Shown here: one piece after another, positions 1-8,861 of the stretch
How positions within the stretch are numbered: the first letter of the stretch is position 1
Layout of the letters: every line of letters begins with the position of its first letter
Source of the DNA: Rhodoblastus acidophilus
GTDB lineage: Bacteria; Pseudomonadota; Alphaproteobacteria; Rhizobiales; Beijerinckiaceae
Reading direction: 5' to 3'
Assembly: GCF_025961575.1 (NCBI RefSeq)
Contig: NZ_JAOQNX010000024.1
Location: 1 to 64,000, forward strand
Length of the DNA stretch: 64,000 bases
Translations under genes and position numbers: made by a program
The notes under the pieces: model-generated
Seen by the model: the letters and a program-made list of their open reading frames with translations, nothing else
Databases searched by the model: none
What the model was told of the DNA's origin: nothing

Positions 1-92
1 TCGCATCCACAGGCCGGAGACATGACCGCACCCGAAATGTTCATACCACGCCAAGAAAACCCTTGATCTAGGGGCGCCGTCCAGACAGGACA

Positions 93-126
93 GGATCGAA
101 TTGCGCCTGACGTCGCAATTCGATCC
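93..126. terminator. 13-bp inverted repeat downstream of the hydroxyacid dehydrogenase gene
   Basis: Positions 93-105 and 114-126 are perfect reverse complements (GGATCGAATTGCG arm) around an 8-nt loop. The structure lies 13 bp past the stop of the minus-strand dehydrogenase gene. There is no T-run on either side, so it is a probable but non-canonical terminator or 3' stabilising hairpin. Positions 1-92 hold nothing I can identify. Confidence 0.5.
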
Positions 127-138
127 AGTCCCCTGGTG

Positions 139-1092
139 TCAATCCAGGCGGTTCATCCTTCCGCCCGCGACAAAACTTTCCAGGACCTCGCCAAGCTGGT
201 CCAGCAGCGTCTGCTGCGCCTCCAGGCTGGCCCAGCCGACATGGGGCGTCACCAGCACGTTGGGGCGCTGCGCCAGCCGCATGATCGCGCTGTCGGCGGG
301 CGGCGGCTCGGGGCGGGTCACGTCAATGCCGGCGCCGGCGACATGGCCGGCGTCGAGGGCGCGCTCCAGCGCCGCCTCGTCGACAATGCCACCTCTCGCC
401 GTGTTGATCAGCAGCGGCTTTTTCGCCATCAGCGCGAATTCGCGGTCCGACAGCAGGTTTTCCGTTTCCGCGTTGAGCGGGCAATGCAGTGAGATCACCT
501 CTGACGTCGCGAGCAATTCGTCGAAGGCGATCCGGCCCTCGCTGGCCGGCGCGCCTCTGCGGGCCGCGAACACCACATCCATGCCGAAGGCGCGGCCGAT
601 CTCGGCGACGCGCGACCCCAGCGAGCCCGAGCCGATCAGGCCCAGCCGTTTGCCGGAGAGATCGAAAATCGGAAAATCGTGGAAGCAGAACTGGCCGGCC
701 TCCTGCCAGCGGCCGGCGCCCACGGCGTTCGCGTAAGCCAGGATGTTGCGGCTGAGCGCCAGAATCAGCGCGAACACGTGGTCGGGCACCGCGCCCACGG
801 AATAGCCGCGGATGTTGGTCACCCCGACGTTTTTCGCGCGCGCGGCGGAAACATCGACATTGTCGTGGCCGGTGGCCGAGATGGCGATCAGTTTCACGCC
901 GGGCAGGGCGTCGAGCTCGCGCGCGCCGATCCGCACCTTGTTGACCACGACGATCTCGGCGTCGCCGACATGCGCGGCCAGCTGATCCGGCGCCGTGGAT
1001 TCGTGGTTGATCCAGCGATGCGGAAATTTTGGCTTCGGCAGTCTGACGCCGGGCGCCAGGGTTTTCGCGTCGAGAAAGACGATTTTGTGCAT
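139..1092 (-). CDS. D-2-hydroxyacid dehydrogenase, glycerate/hydroxypyruvate reductase type
   Basis: This 317-residue protein belongs to the NAD(P)-dependent D-isomer 2-hydroxyacid dehydrogenases, which reduce 2-keto acids such as hydroxypyruvate in the cytoplasm. The Rossmann motif is GLIGSGSLGSR (about residues 151-161). The catalytic triad typical of the family is visible as R233 in NTARGG, E262 in RPEPP and H284 in TPHVGW. Length is normal for the family. The best guess is glycerate dehydrogenase (HprA-like), used in the serine cycle or photorespiratory glycerate metabolism; the substrate cannot be fixed from sequence. It is a single gene, transcribed away from the FAD reductase at 1364, with a 13-bp hairpin behind its stop. 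Confidence 0.88.
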   Translation of the reverse strand: MHKIVFLDAKTLAPGVRLPKPKFPHRWINHESTAPDQLAAHVGDAEIVVVNKVRIGARELDALPGVKLIAISATGHDNVDVSAARAKNVGVTNIRGYSVGAVPDHVFALILALSRNILAYANAVGAGRWQEAGQFCFHDFPIFDLSGKRLGLIGSGSLGSRVAEIGRAFGMDVVFAARRGAPASEGRIAFDELLATSEVISLHCPLNAETENLLSDREFALMAKKPLLINTARGGIVDEAALERALDAGHVAGAGIDVTRPEPPPADSAIMRLAQRPNVLVTPHVGWASLEAQQTLLDQLGEVLESFVAGGRMNRLD

Positions 1093-1199
1093 AAATCCTC
1101 CGGGGCGCGGCAGGCTAGCGCCGGTCCTGCGCCGCGCCTAGCCGATTTTTGCGCTTAAGCCCGCGATCAGGTAGGAGAAAACTCGGTTCAAGAGGGCGC

Positions 1200-1338
1200 G
1201 TCATGCCCGGCCTTGTGCCGGGCATCCACGCGGGGCTGCCGCCTCGGTTGCGCAGGACGGGACGAAACGTCGTTCCTGACGCCGCCGTATCGGCTGTTCC
1301 ATGACGGCGTGGATGACCGGGACAAGCCCGGTCATGAC
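1200..1338. repeat. Family B palindromic repeat pair (B1), no gene inside
   Basis: Two 32-nt arms face each other at 1200-1231 and 1307-1338, each containing a CCCGG..TTGT..CCGGG palindrome bounded by GTCATG outside and CCACGC inside. The same arms in the same orientation occur at 44388/44752 and 53830/53906. The 75-nt spacer has no gene. The right arm ends 25 nt before the start codon of the FAD reductase. Confidence 0.85.
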
Positions 1339-1363
1339 GACCGGGTTGCAGCAGGTTTTGCGC

Positions 1364-2575
1364 ATGGGCGAGCGGATCATCATCATCGGCGCGGGGCAGG
1401 CGGGGCTGCAGATCGCGGAAAGCCTTCGGGCGGAGCAGTTTGCAGGCGAAATCCTGCTGCTCGGCGAGGAGGGCGTCGCGCCCTACCAGCGGCCGCCCTT
1501 GTCCAAAGCCTGGCTCGCCGGCGAGACCGCGACCGAAAAACTCACGCTGCGCGGTCACGATTTTTTCGCCGCCAAGGGCATTGATCTGCGGCTTAGCGTC
1601 CATGTCGCCCATGTGGACATCGCCGCGCGAAAAATCACCCTGGCGGAGGGCGAGACGCTGGACTGGACCGGGCTCGCTTTCGCCACCGGCGCCAGCGCCC
1701 GCCTTCCAAAACTTGAAGGCGCCGATTTGCCTGGCGTCTGCGTGTTGCGCGGGCTGAAGGATGCGCGCGAAATTTCCGCTCGGCTCGGTATGGCCAAGCG
1801 GGTGGTGGTGGTCGGGGGCGGCTTCATCGGTCTGGAAGTCGCCGCCGCCGCGCGGAAGAAAGGCGTGGAGGCGCTGGTGCTGGAGGCGCAGGACCGTCTC
1901 ATGGCCCGCGCCGTGACCCCAAGAATTTCGGAGTTCTTCGCCGACACGCACCGCGCCAAAGGGGTGGAACTGCATTTTGGCGCGCAGGTCGCCGGGCTCG
2001 AGGGCTCCGAGGCCGTCAGCGCCGTGGCGCTCGCAAATGGCGGCGGGTTCAAGGCGGATCTGGTTGTGTTCGGCATCGGCGCTAGCGCCAATGACGCCAC
2101 CGCCGCCGCCGCGGGGCTCGCCTGCGACCGGGGCATTATTGTCGACGCCTGCGCCCGAACCTCTGCGGCAAATGTGGTCGCGGCCGGCGATTGCACCGTG
2201 TTCCGGCGCGCCGATGGCGTGATGCTCCGGCTGGAAAGCGTGCAGAACGCGGTGGAGCAGGGCAAGGCCGCCGCCGCCGCGCTGATGGGGCGCTCAAAAC
2301 CCTTTGTCGCCACGCCCTGGTTCTGGTCGGACCAATATGACGTGAAATTGCAGATGGCGGGGCTATCGGCCGGCTTCGACCTTCAGGTCGCGCGCGCCCA
2401 AAGCGAAAACGCCTTCTCCCTGTTCAATTATTGCGGCGAAAAGCTTGTGTCGGTCGAATCGGTCAACCGCCCCGGCGACCATCTGCTCGCCCGCCGGCTG
2501 CTCGACGCCAGCCTGACCCCGGCGCCCGAGCAGATCGCCGATTCAACGGTCGAGCTGAAATCCCTGTTGCGCTGA
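1364..2575 (+). CDS. FAD-dependent NAD(P)H oxidoreductase, ferredoxin/rubredoxin reductase type
   Basis: The protein (403 residues from the ATG at 1364) is a flavoprotein pyridine-nucleotide reductase of the kind that feeds electrons from NAD(P)H to a ferredoxin, rubredoxin or oxygenase. The FAD dinucleotide fold starts at once with IIIIGAGQAG, the NAD(P) fold follows with VVVVGGGFIGLEV (about 135-147), and the second FAD motif reads VVAAGDCTVF. The C-terminal reductase domain carries WFWSDQYDVKLQMAG, typical of BenC/ThcD-like ferredoxin reductases. An upstream in-frame ATG at 1301 lies inside the B1 repeat and would add 21 non-conserved residues, so I prefer 1364. No ferredoxin or oxygenase gene is adjacent, so the partner is unknown. 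Confidence 0.85.
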   Translation: MGERIIIIGAGQAGLQIAESLRAEQFAGEILLLGEEGVAPYQRPPLSKAWLAGETATEKLTLRGHDFFAAKGIDLRLSVHVAHVDIAARKITLAEGETLDWTGLAFATGASARLPKLEGADLPGVCVLRGLKDAREISARLGMAKRVVVVGGGFIGLEVAAAARKKGVEALVLEAQDRLMARAVTPRISEFFADTHRAKGVELHFGAQVAGLEGSEAVSAVALANGGGFKADLVVFGIGASANDATAAAAGLACDRGIIVDACARTSAANVVAAGDCTVFRRADGVMLRLESVQNAVEQGKAAAAALMGRSKPFVATPWFWSDQYDVKLQMAGLSAGFDLQVARAQSENAFSLFNYCGEKLVSVESVNRPGDHLLARRLLDASLTPAPEQIADSTVELKSLLR

Positions 2576-2690
2576 TCTTTTTTTTGCCCTTATCCTGTCG
2601 CAAAGAAGCAACAGCGTTGCATTATTGCAACGAATCGGAGCCTCGGCTATGGCTTGAGCCGAGAGCAAACGAACAAGATTTGCGGGCGGG

Positions 2691-4898
2691 ATGATCGGCA
2701 CGGGCGAACGGGAGGAGATGCGCAAGCAGCGCCGCAGCGAGCGCCGTCTGCTGCCGCGACTCGGCCCCTTCATCGTCACCTTCGCCATTTTCTGCGCGGT
2801 CGCGTCCTTCCTGATCTTCGCTGGCCTGACGCCGATCACGCCGACCGACGAAAAAGTCACCATCCTCTTCCTGGTCGATTTCGGCGTCCTGCTGCTGCTG
2901 GTCCTGCTGGTCGCCTTCGAGACCGCGATTCTGGTGCGCGCCTGGCGGGCCAAGACCGCCGCCGCCGGCCTGCATATCCGCATTGTCGCGCTGTTTGCGG
3001 TGATCGCCGCGGTCCCCGCTCTGTCCATGGCCATTGTCGGCTCGGTGACGCTCGATCGCACCTTGAACCCCGCTTTTATGCGCGACGTCAGGGGTTTTAT
3101 CGGTGGCGCGACCGAAGCCGCCGACCTGTTCAAGGAGGACCAGTGCCGGTCGCTGTTGCAGGAGGCGCAGCTCACCGCTGGCGATCTCGACCGCGGCAAG
3201 CCGATGTTCGACGCCGACCGCGGCCTGTTCAAGGAGTTCTTTTCCTCCCGCGCCAAATTTCTGGGGTTCACGGCCGCCGCTTTGATCAAGCGCGACGGGA
3301 CCATTGTCGAGCAGGCCGATGTCGCGAGCGGGCGCCCCGACCAGATCGTCAAGCCGCAGCCCGCCGATTTCGACGACGCCGCCAAGAACGAGCCTTTGTG
3401 CCTGATCCCCAATGAGGGCCGCAATTTCGTCGCGCTGCGGCCGCTGCCGGCTTTTTCGGATGTGTTCCTCTACGCCAGCCGTCCCATCAATCCGTTCACC
3501 ATCGAATTTCCCAAACAGGCCAAGGCTTTGGTCGACCTGTTCGGGGCCTTCGAGGCGCACCGGCACAATCTGCAGCTCACCTTCGCCATCATGTTCGGCC
3601 TGCTCGCCGCCATCCTGCTGCTGTCCGCCGTCTGGCTCGGTCTCGCCTTCACCAACCTGCTGGTGGCGCCGATCCGCCGCCTGATCGCGGCGACCGATCA
3701 GGTCACCGCCGGCAATTTCTATGTGCAGGTGCCGGTGCGCGCGGCGGAAGGCGACCTCGCCCATCTCGGCGAAACCTTTAACAAGATGACCACCGAGCTG
3801 CGCTTGCAGCAGAACCGGCTGATCGCCGCCAACCACATGCTCGACGAGCGCCGGCTGTTCACCGAGGCCGTGCTCTCCGGCGTGCCCGTGGCGGTGCTGG
3901 GGGTGGGCGCGCGCGGCGATCTTACCGTCGCCAATCCCTCCGCCCGCGACCTGATCGGCGACGAGGAGGGGGTAGGCAAACCGGTGGCGGAGATCATGCC
4001 GGAACTGGAGCCCATTCTTGACGAAGCCCGGGGCGGCCACGCCCGGCTCACGCAAAAGCAGATGCAGATGACCCGCGCGGGGCGCGAGCGCATCTACAAT
4101 GTCCGCATCGCGCCGGGGCCGCTCAATCGCGGCGACCGCACCTTTGTCGCCACGCTCGACGATATGACGGACCTCGTCACCGCGCAGCGCACCTCGGCCT
4201 GGGCCGATGTCGCCCGGCGCATCGCCCATGAGATCAAGAACCCGCTCACCCCCATTCAGCTTTCCGCCGAGCGGTTGAAGCGCAAATACGGGCGGGTGAT
4301 CGTCAACGACAAGGATATTTTCGATCAGTGCACCGACACGATCATCCGCCAGGTCGACGACATCAAGCGCATGGTGGACGAATTCTCGTCGTTCTCGCGC
4401 ATGCCCAAGGCGCAATTGCAGGACGACGATTTGCGCGCCTGCATCGAACAGGTGCTGTTCCTGATGCGGGTGGGCCACCCGGACATCGAGATTGTCGACC
4501 ATCTGCCCGAGGGGCCGCAAAGGATGCGCTTCGACCGGCGGCTGGTGTCGCAGGCGCTGACCAATGTGGTGAAGAACGCCACCGAGGGCATTGCCGCCAC
4601 CGAGATGGAGGATCGGCTGCCAAGAATCGTCGTCAGCCTGCGCTTCGAGGAGGGACAGGCGATCATTGACGTCGAGGACAATGGCAAGGGTTTTCCGCGC
4701 GAAAACCGGGCGCGCCTGCTCGAGCCCTATATGACGACGCGCAAGGAGGGCACCGGCCTCGGCCTGCCCATCGTCCAAAAGATTTTCGAGGACCACGGCG
4801 GCGGCATCGAGCTGCTCGACGCGACCTCGGGGCAGGGCGCGCTGGTGCGCCTGCACTTCCCCTTAAACAAGCCCAGCCAGGTGGATCATGGCGCATGA
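2691..4898 (+). CDS. ntrY: Nitrogen regulation sensor histidine kinase NtrY
   Basis: This 735-residue membrane histidine kinase senses nitrogen or redox status and phosphorylates NtrX. Three N-terminal membrane segments (about residues 25-46, 56-84, 94-118) are followed by an extracytoplasmic region and a fourth segment near 297-320, then HAMP, a PAS domain (about 385-495), the dimerisation domain with phospho-acceptor H513 in RRIAHEIKNPLTP, and a catalytic domain ending with GTGLGLPIVQKIF. This order and length are those of alphaproteobacterial NtrY. The gene overlaps ntrX by 11 bp, indicating translational coupling. In many relatives ntrBC lie immediately upstream; here the upstream gene is an unrelated flavoprotein. 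Confidence 0.96.
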   Translation: MIGTGEREEMRKQRRSERRLLPRLGPFIVTFAIFCAVASFLIFAGLTPITPTDEKVTILFLVDFGVLLLLVLLVAFETAILVRAWRAKTAAAGLHIRIVALFAVIAAVPALSMAIVGSVTLDRTLNPAFMRDVRGFIGGATEAADLFKEDQCRSLLQEAQLTAGDLDRGKPMFDADRGLFKEFFSSRAKFLGFTAAALIKRDGTIVEQADVASGRPDQIVKPQPADFDDAAKNEPLCLIPNEGRNFVALRPLPAFSDVFLYASRPINPFTIEFPKQAKALVDLFGAFEAHRHNLQLTFAIMFGLLAAILLLSAVWLGLAFTNLLVAPIRRLIAATDQVTAGNFYVQVPVRAAEGDLAHLGETFNKMTTELRLQQNRLIAANHMLDERRLFTEAVLSGVPVAVLGVGARGDLTVANPSARDLIGDEEGVGKPVAEIMPELEPILDEARGGHARLTQKQMQMTRAGRERIYNVRIAPGPLNRGDRTFVATLDDMTDLVTAQRTSAWADVARRIAHEIKNPLTPIQLSAERLKRKYGRVIVNDKDIFDQCTDTIIRQVDDIKRMVDEFSSFSRMPKAQLQDDDLRACIEQVLFLMRVGHPDIEIVDHLPEGPQRMRFDRRLVSQALTNVVKNATEGIAATEMEDRLPRIVVSLRFEEGQAIIDVEDNGKGFPRENRARLLEPYMTTRKEGTGLGLPIVQKIFEDHGGGIELLDATSGQGALVRLHFPLNKPSQVDHGA

Positions 4899-6255
4899 CA
4901 TTCTGATCGTCGACGACGAAGCGGACATTCGCGAACTTGTCTCCGGCATCCTCCAGGATGAGGGCTATTCGACGCGCACGGCGCGCAATTCCGACGAGGC
5001 GCTCGCCGCGATCGAGGCGCGCCGCCCCTCGATGATCTTTTTGGACATCTGGATGCAGGGGTCCAAGCTCGACGGGCTGCAATTGCTGGAGAACGTCAAG
5101 CGCCACCATGAAACCCTGCCGATCGTGATGATCTCCGGCCATGGCAATATCGAGACGGCGGTCACCGCCATCCGCCACGGGGCCTATGATTTCATCGAAA
5201 AGCCGTTCAAGGCCGACCGGCTGGTGCTGGTGGCGGAGCGGGCGCTGGAAAATTCGCGGCTGAAGCGCGAGGTCAGCGAATTGAAGGCGCGCAGCGCCGC
5301 GGTGACCACGCTGTCAGGCCATTCCGCTTCTTTGCAGCATCTGCGCCAGCTCATCGAAAAGGTGGCGCCGGCCAATTCCCGCATCCTGATTTCCGGCGCC
5401 CCCGGCGTCGGCAAGGAATTGGCCGCCCGCGCCATTCATGCGGCGTCGAGCCGGGCGAGCGGCCCGTTTGTGGTGATCAACGCTGCGGCGATCGCCGCCG
5501 AGACCATGGAGACAGAGCTGTTCGGCGTCGAGGCGCGCGACGGCCGGCCGCGGAAAACCGGGGCGCTGGAGGAGGCCCATGGCGGCACGCTCTATATCGA
5601 CGAGGTCGCCGATATGCCGCGCGACACCCAGGCCAAAATCCTGCGCGTGCTGGTCGACCAGAATTTTACGCGTGTGGAGGGGACGACCCGCGTCCATGTC
5701 GATGTGCGCGTCATCTCCTCGACGGCGCGCGACCTGCCGCGCCTGATCGCCGAAGGCTTGTTTCGCGAAGACCTGTTCCATCGCCTGTCCGTGGTGCCGA
5801 TCCGCGTGCCCTCGCTGTCGGAGCGGCGCGAGGACATTCCTGAGCTGATCACCTTCTTCATGGACCAGCTTGCCGCCAATTCCGGCCTGCCCAAGCGGCG
5901 CATCGCCGAGGACGCCATGGCGGTGCTGCAATCCCATGACTGGCCGGGCAACATCCGCCAATTGCGCAACAATGTGGAGCGGCTGATGATTCTCACCGGC
6001 GGCGAGCCGGACGCTGAGATCACCGCGGAAATGCTGCCGCAGGAGATCGGCGCGCTGGTGCCCTCCACGCCCGGCGGCGCCGGCGGCGAGAAGCTGATGG
6101 GCCTGCCGCTGCGCGAGGCGCGCGAGGTTTTTGAACGCGAATATCTGGTGGCGCAGATCAACCGGTTCGGCGGCAATATTTCACGCACCGCCGAATTTAT
6201 CGGGATGGAGCGCTCGGCGCTGCACAGGAAATTGAAATCTCTGGCGATCGATTGA
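4888..6255 (+). CDS. ntrX: Response regulator NtrX (sigma-54 activator fold)
   Basis: The 455-residue protein has a receiver domain with phospho-acceptor D53 (FLDIWMQ), a central AAA+ domain with Walker A GAPGVGKE, and a C-terminal Fis-type helix-turn-helix (GNISRTAEFIGMERSALHRKL). Where true sigma-54 activators have the GAFTGA loop, the sequence reads VEARDGRPRKTGALEEA, so the sigma-54 contact loop is missing. This is a known trait of alphaproteobacterial NtrX and suggests direct DNA-binding control of target promoters, not sigma-54 activation. It is the partner of NtrY, whose 3' end it overlaps. A strong terminator-like hairpin follows within 10 bp. Confidence 0.96.
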   Translation: MAHDILIVDDEADIRELVSGILQDEGYSTRTARNSDEALAAIEARRPSMIFLDIWMQGSKLDGLQLLENVKRHHETLPIVMISGHGNIETAVTAIRHGAYDFIEKPFKADRLVLVAERALENSRLKREVSELKARSAAVTTLSGHSASLQHLRQLIEKVAPANSRILISGAPGVGKELAARAIHAASSRASGPFVVINAAAIAAETMETELFGVEARDGRPRKTGALEEAHGGTLYIDEVADMPRDTQAKILRVLVDQNFTRVEGTTRVHVDVRVISSTARDLPRLIAEGLFREDLFHRLSVVPIRVPSLSERREDIPELITFFMDQLAANSGLPKRRIAEDAMAVLQSHDWPGNIRQLRNNVERLMILTGGEPDAEITAEMLPQEIGALVPSTPGGAGGEKLMGLPLREAREVFEREYLVAQINRFGGNISRTAEFIGMERSALHRKLKSLAID

Positions 6256-6261
6256 GGAAAA

Positions 6262-6300
6262 AGAGGCCGCGCGCCAAAAAACGCGCGCGGCTCTGTTTTG
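6262..6300 (+). terminator. Intrinsic terminator after ntrX
   Basis: A GC-rich stem (CCGCGCGC paired with GCGCGCGG, extended by AGAG/CTCT with one bulged G) closes on an A-rich loop and is followed by TGTTTT. It lies just after the ntrX stop and also separates ntrYX from the convergent DUF378 gene. Confidence 0.8.
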
Positions 6301-6310
6301 GGAGGTCATT

Positions 6311-6550
6311 TCAGTACCGGCCGCGTTCGGCGGACACTTCGCCAACCGAAAAGGCCTGTGACAGCGGCGCGATTTGATAGACCGCGGACAGGCCGACGAT
6401 CACATAGATCAGCTTGGCGACGGCGTTCTGGGCGCTTCCGAACAGGGACGCGATTCCCGTCACAAAATTGGCGTCGGTGAGGCCGACAAGGCCCCAATTC
6501 AGGCCGCCGACGATGATGAGGATGAGCGTGATCAGGTTTAGGGCTTTCAT
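6311..6550 (-). CDS. DUF378 family small membrane protein
   Basis: This 79-residue protein has the DUF378 signature GGLNWGLVG in the first of two hydrophobic segments (about residues 5-25 and 40-62). Family members are small inner-membrane proteins of unknown function. The start at 6550 is favoured by a GGAG-type ribosome site (CCGGAGACGCCC) directly before the ATG; an in-frame start at 6583 adds a charged, non-conserved peptide. It is convergent with ntrX across a terminator and divergent from the Ppx/GppA gene. Function is not known. Confidence 0.8.
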   Translation of the reverse strand: MKALNLITLILIIVGGLNWGLVGLTDANFVTGIASLFGSAQNAVAKLIYVIVGLSAVYQIAPLSQAFSVGEVSAERGRY

Positions 6551-6717
6551 GGGCGTCTCCGGGGTGCTGCGCTGCACACCCAACGCGGCCTGCCCGGAAA
6601 TTGTTCGACGCGCCGGGCGAGGAGACTGCGAAAAGTCTTGTCGGGCCCGGACTGCAAGGAATATGGTACGATGTTAAAGATTGCGCTCATTGCAAGGGCG
6701 CGTGGGGGGAGAGAGGT

Positions 6718-7800
6718 TTGACATCCTTGGGCGCGACTGAAGCGGGAAGCTTCGTTGGCGGGTCGGCGGCGATGCGTCTCGCCCGCCTCGGCGATTCCGC
6801 TTCCCGTGAGGTGCGGAAAGGGGTTTATGCGGCGCTCGACCTCGGCACCAACAATTGCCGCCTGCTGGTCGCGCGCCCGATCCGCGACGCGGGCTCCGAA
6901 TCTTTTCGCATCATCGACGCTTTCTCCCGAATCGTGCGGCTCGGCGAGGGTCTGGCGCAGAGCGGGCGGCTGTCGGAAGCCGCCATCAGCCGCACCATCG
7001 ACGCGCTGCTGGTCTGCCGCGACAAAATGGCGGCGCGCGACGTCTCCCGCGCCCGGCTGATCGCCACCGAGGCCTGTCGCGCCGCCGAGAACGGCGGGGA
7101 ATTCGTCGCCCGCGTGCGCGAGCAGACCGGCCTGGAGCTCGAAATCATCAGCCGGGAGACCGAGGCCCGCCTCGCCGCCGCCGGCTGCGCGGCCCTGGCC
7201 GACACCGCGGCCAAGAGCGTTCTGTTGTTCGACATCGGCGGCGGCTCCTCGGAAATCGTCTGGCTTTCGCCGGGGCGCGCCGAGAAGGAGGGGCAACCGG
7301 ACGGGCAGGTGCGGCACTGGACCTCGCTCCAGCTCGGCGTGGTGACTTTGGCCGAAAAATTCGGCGGCGCCGAAGTCAGTTTCAAGCAATTCACCGCGAT
7401 GACCGAACTGGTCGTGTCCGAATTGCAGCATTTTCTCGCGCGCTCCGCCCAGGAGGAGCGCTGCGGTCGCTTCCATCTGCTCGGCACGTCCGGGACGGTC
7501 ACCACGCTGGCCGGCGTCCACCTCAATCTCGCCCGCTATGACCGGCGCCGCGTCGACGGCCTGTGGATGTCCCATGCCGAGATCGACACGGTGATGAACC
7601 GGCTGCGCGGCATGTCCTATTCGGAACGGGCGCGGAACGCCTGCATTGGGCCGGACCGCGCCGATCTGGTGCTGGCGGGTTGCGCGATTCTCGAGGGCAT
7701 TCGCCGCTGTTTCCCCTCCGAACGCATCCGCATCGCCGACAGGGGGTTGCGCGAAGGCATGCTTCTGGAGTTGATGCGGGCGGACAAAAGTTTTGCCTGA
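6718..7800 (+). CDS. Ppx/GppA exopolyphosphatase family protein
   Basis: The protein (about 360 residues) has the ASKHA nucleotide/phosphate-binding fold. Motifs are VYAALDLGTNNCRLLVARP near the N terminus, RLIATEACRAAENG, LLFDIGGGSSEIVW and LLGTSGTVTTLAGVH. Family members hydrolyse polyphosphate or guanosine pentaphosphate and so shape phosphate reserves and the stringent response. I chose the TTG at 6718 because a purine-rich GGGGGGAGAGAGG block stands directly before it; the frame is open back to 6601, and an ATG at 6771 is a third option. Bacterial Ppx proteins that have an extra C-terminal domain are about 500 residues, so this is the short form. rlmE follows 12 bp downstream, suggesting an operon. 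Confidence 0.9.
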   Translation: MTSLGATEAGSFVGGSAAMRLARLGDSASREVRKGVYAALDLGTNNCRLLVARPIRDAGSESFRIIDAFSRIVRLGEGLAQSGRLSEAAISRTIDALLVCRDKMAARDVSRARLIATEACRAAENGGEFVARVREQTGLELEIISRETEARLAAAGCAALADTAAKSVLLFDIGGGSSEIVWLSPGRAEKEGQPDGQVRHWTSLQLGVVTLAEKFGGAEVSFKQFTAMTELVVSELQHFLARSAQEERCGRFHLLGTSGTVTTLAGVHLNLARYDRRRVDGLWMSHAEIDTVMNRLRGMSYSERARNACIGPDRADLVLAGCAILEGIRRCFPSERIRIADRGLREGMLLELMRADKSFA

Positions 7801-7812
7801 CGGAAACTCACT

Positions 7813-8517
7813 TTGACGAAATCTTCCGGCGGCGGTTCGGGCGGCGAAGGCGGCCGGGGCCTCAAGATCCGCGTGAAAACCGCGCGCAAGCGCACCTTGG
7901 CCTCGACCCTCTGGTTACAGCGCCAGCTCAACGATCCCTATGTCGCCCGCGCCAAGCGCGAGGGTTTGAGGTCCCGCGCGGCCTTCAAGCTGATCGAGAT
8001 CGACGAAAAATACCATTTGCTCAAGCCTGGGCAAAAAATCGTCGATCTCGGCGCGGCGCCGGGCGGCTGGTCGCAGGTCGCGGCGAAAAAGGTGAAATCC
8101 GTGGACGGCAAGGGCAAGGTCGTCGGCATCGACCTCCTGGACATCGAGCCGATTCCCGGCGTTGCATTCGCGGTTCAGGATTTCTTGGCCGATGAGGCGC
8201 CCGAGCTGTTGAAAACCATGCTGGGCGGCGAGGCCGATGGCGTGATTTCCGACATGGCCGCCAACACCACCGGCCACAAGCGCACCGATCACCTGCGGAT
8301 CGTCCATCTCGCCGAACTCGCCGCAGCCTTCGCCGGCGAAGTTTTGGCGCCCGGAGGTTACTTCCTCTGCAAGCTGTTTCAGGGCGGGGAAACCGGCGAA
8401 CTGGTCACCCAGCTCAAGCGCGATTTCGCCCTCGTCCGCCACGTCAAGCCGCAGGCGAGCCGGGCTGATTCCTCCGAACTCTACGTGCTGGCGACCGGTT
8501 TTCGCGGCGCCCGCTGA
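7813..8517 (+). CDS. rlmE: 23S rRNA 2'-O-uridine methyltransferase RlmE (FtsJ/RrmJ)
   Basis: RlmE methylates the 2'-OH of U2552 in the 23S rRNA A-loop using SAM, late in 50S assembly. The SAM-binding motif reads [16 protein letters not shown] (residues 75-90). The catalytic K-D-K-E tetrad of the family is in place at K59 (SRAAFKL), D147 ([12 protein letters not shown]), K187 ([10 protein letters not shown]) and E222 ([10 protein letters not shown]). The 234-residue protein has a Gly/Lys/Arg-rich N-terminal extension of about 30 residues, common in alphaproteobacteria. The start is a TTG at 7813, 12 bp after the Ppx/GppA stop. Confidence 0.95.
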   Translation: MTKSSGGGSGGEGGRGLKIRVKTARKRTLASTLWLQRQLNDPYVARAKREGLRSRAAFKLIEIDEKYHLLKPGQKIVDLGAAPGGWSQVAAKKVKSVDGKGKVVGIDLLDIEPIPGVAFAVQDFLADEAPELLKTMLGGEADGVISDMAANTTGHKRTDHLRIVHLAELAAAFAGEVLAPGGYFLCKLFQGGETGELVTQLKRDFALVRHVKPQASRADSSELYVLATGFRGAR

Positions 8518-8550
8518 CGGGTTTTGTAAGGCTTACTAAAAAAAACCGTG

Positions 8551-8604
8551 GCCGCCCCCGCCCTTCGAGACGCCCGCTGACGCGGGCTCCGCGGGGTGAG
8601 GGCC
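8551..8604. repeat. Family C palindromic repeat (single copy, C1)
   Basis: The segment carries TTCGAGACGCCCGC...GCGGGCTCC...GGTGAGGGC, a hairpin shared with copies at 24376, 36126, 36203 and 37005. It lies after rlmE in a 344-bp gene-free stretch that also holds the family D repeat and an OMP terminator. Confidence 0.75.
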
Positions 8605-8709
8605 AGAGCGCGTTCGGTGAACTCCCGTTCACCGAACGCGCTCTAACTTTTTGGTTTGACGCATTTTCTTCACGCGAACCGGCATCCACTTCGCTCGAAA
8701 ATGCTCTAA
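8605..8709. repeat. Family D repeat: 18-bp perfect stem plus AGAGC..GCTCT tail
   Basis: Positions 8605-8622 (AGAGCGCGTTCGGTGAAC) pair perfectly with 8627-8644 around a TCCC loop. The element continues to a second GCTCT at 8703-8707 through a segment that contains CACGCGAACCGGCATCCAC. I recall the last part as a widespread interspersed sequence in Hyphomicrobiales genomes; only one copy is present in this window. Confidence 0.7.
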
Positions 8710-8801
8710 TGTATTGTTAGGTATAAACCGAACGCAATTGCGCGCTCGTCGCTCATATGAGCGGGCCGCCTTTCGATCCCATCCCCGAAGATGACAAATA
8801 A

Positions 8802-8831
8802 AAAATCCGCGGCCAAGGGGGCCGCGGATAA
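8802..8831 (-). terminator. Intrinsic terminator of the first outer-membrane protein gene
   Basis: On the minus strand a stem ATCCGCGGCC/GGCCGCGGAT is followed by a run of six T residues. It sits about 30 bp past the stop of the gene at 8862-9548. Confidence 0.88.
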
Positions 8832-8861
8832 GTCTATGCGTTTCGCTGGACTGAGAAAAAC

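Noticed and set aside
1-92. Short open frame at the left edge
   Set aside because: The only ATG-initiated frame is about 15 codons, with no ribosome site; nothing supports a gene.
2622-4856. 744-codon open frame on the minus strand opposite ntrY
   Set aside because: GC-rich antisense shadow. The opposite strand encodes a full NtrY with all domains; the frame's product shows no recognisable domain and is Gln/His/Ala-rich.
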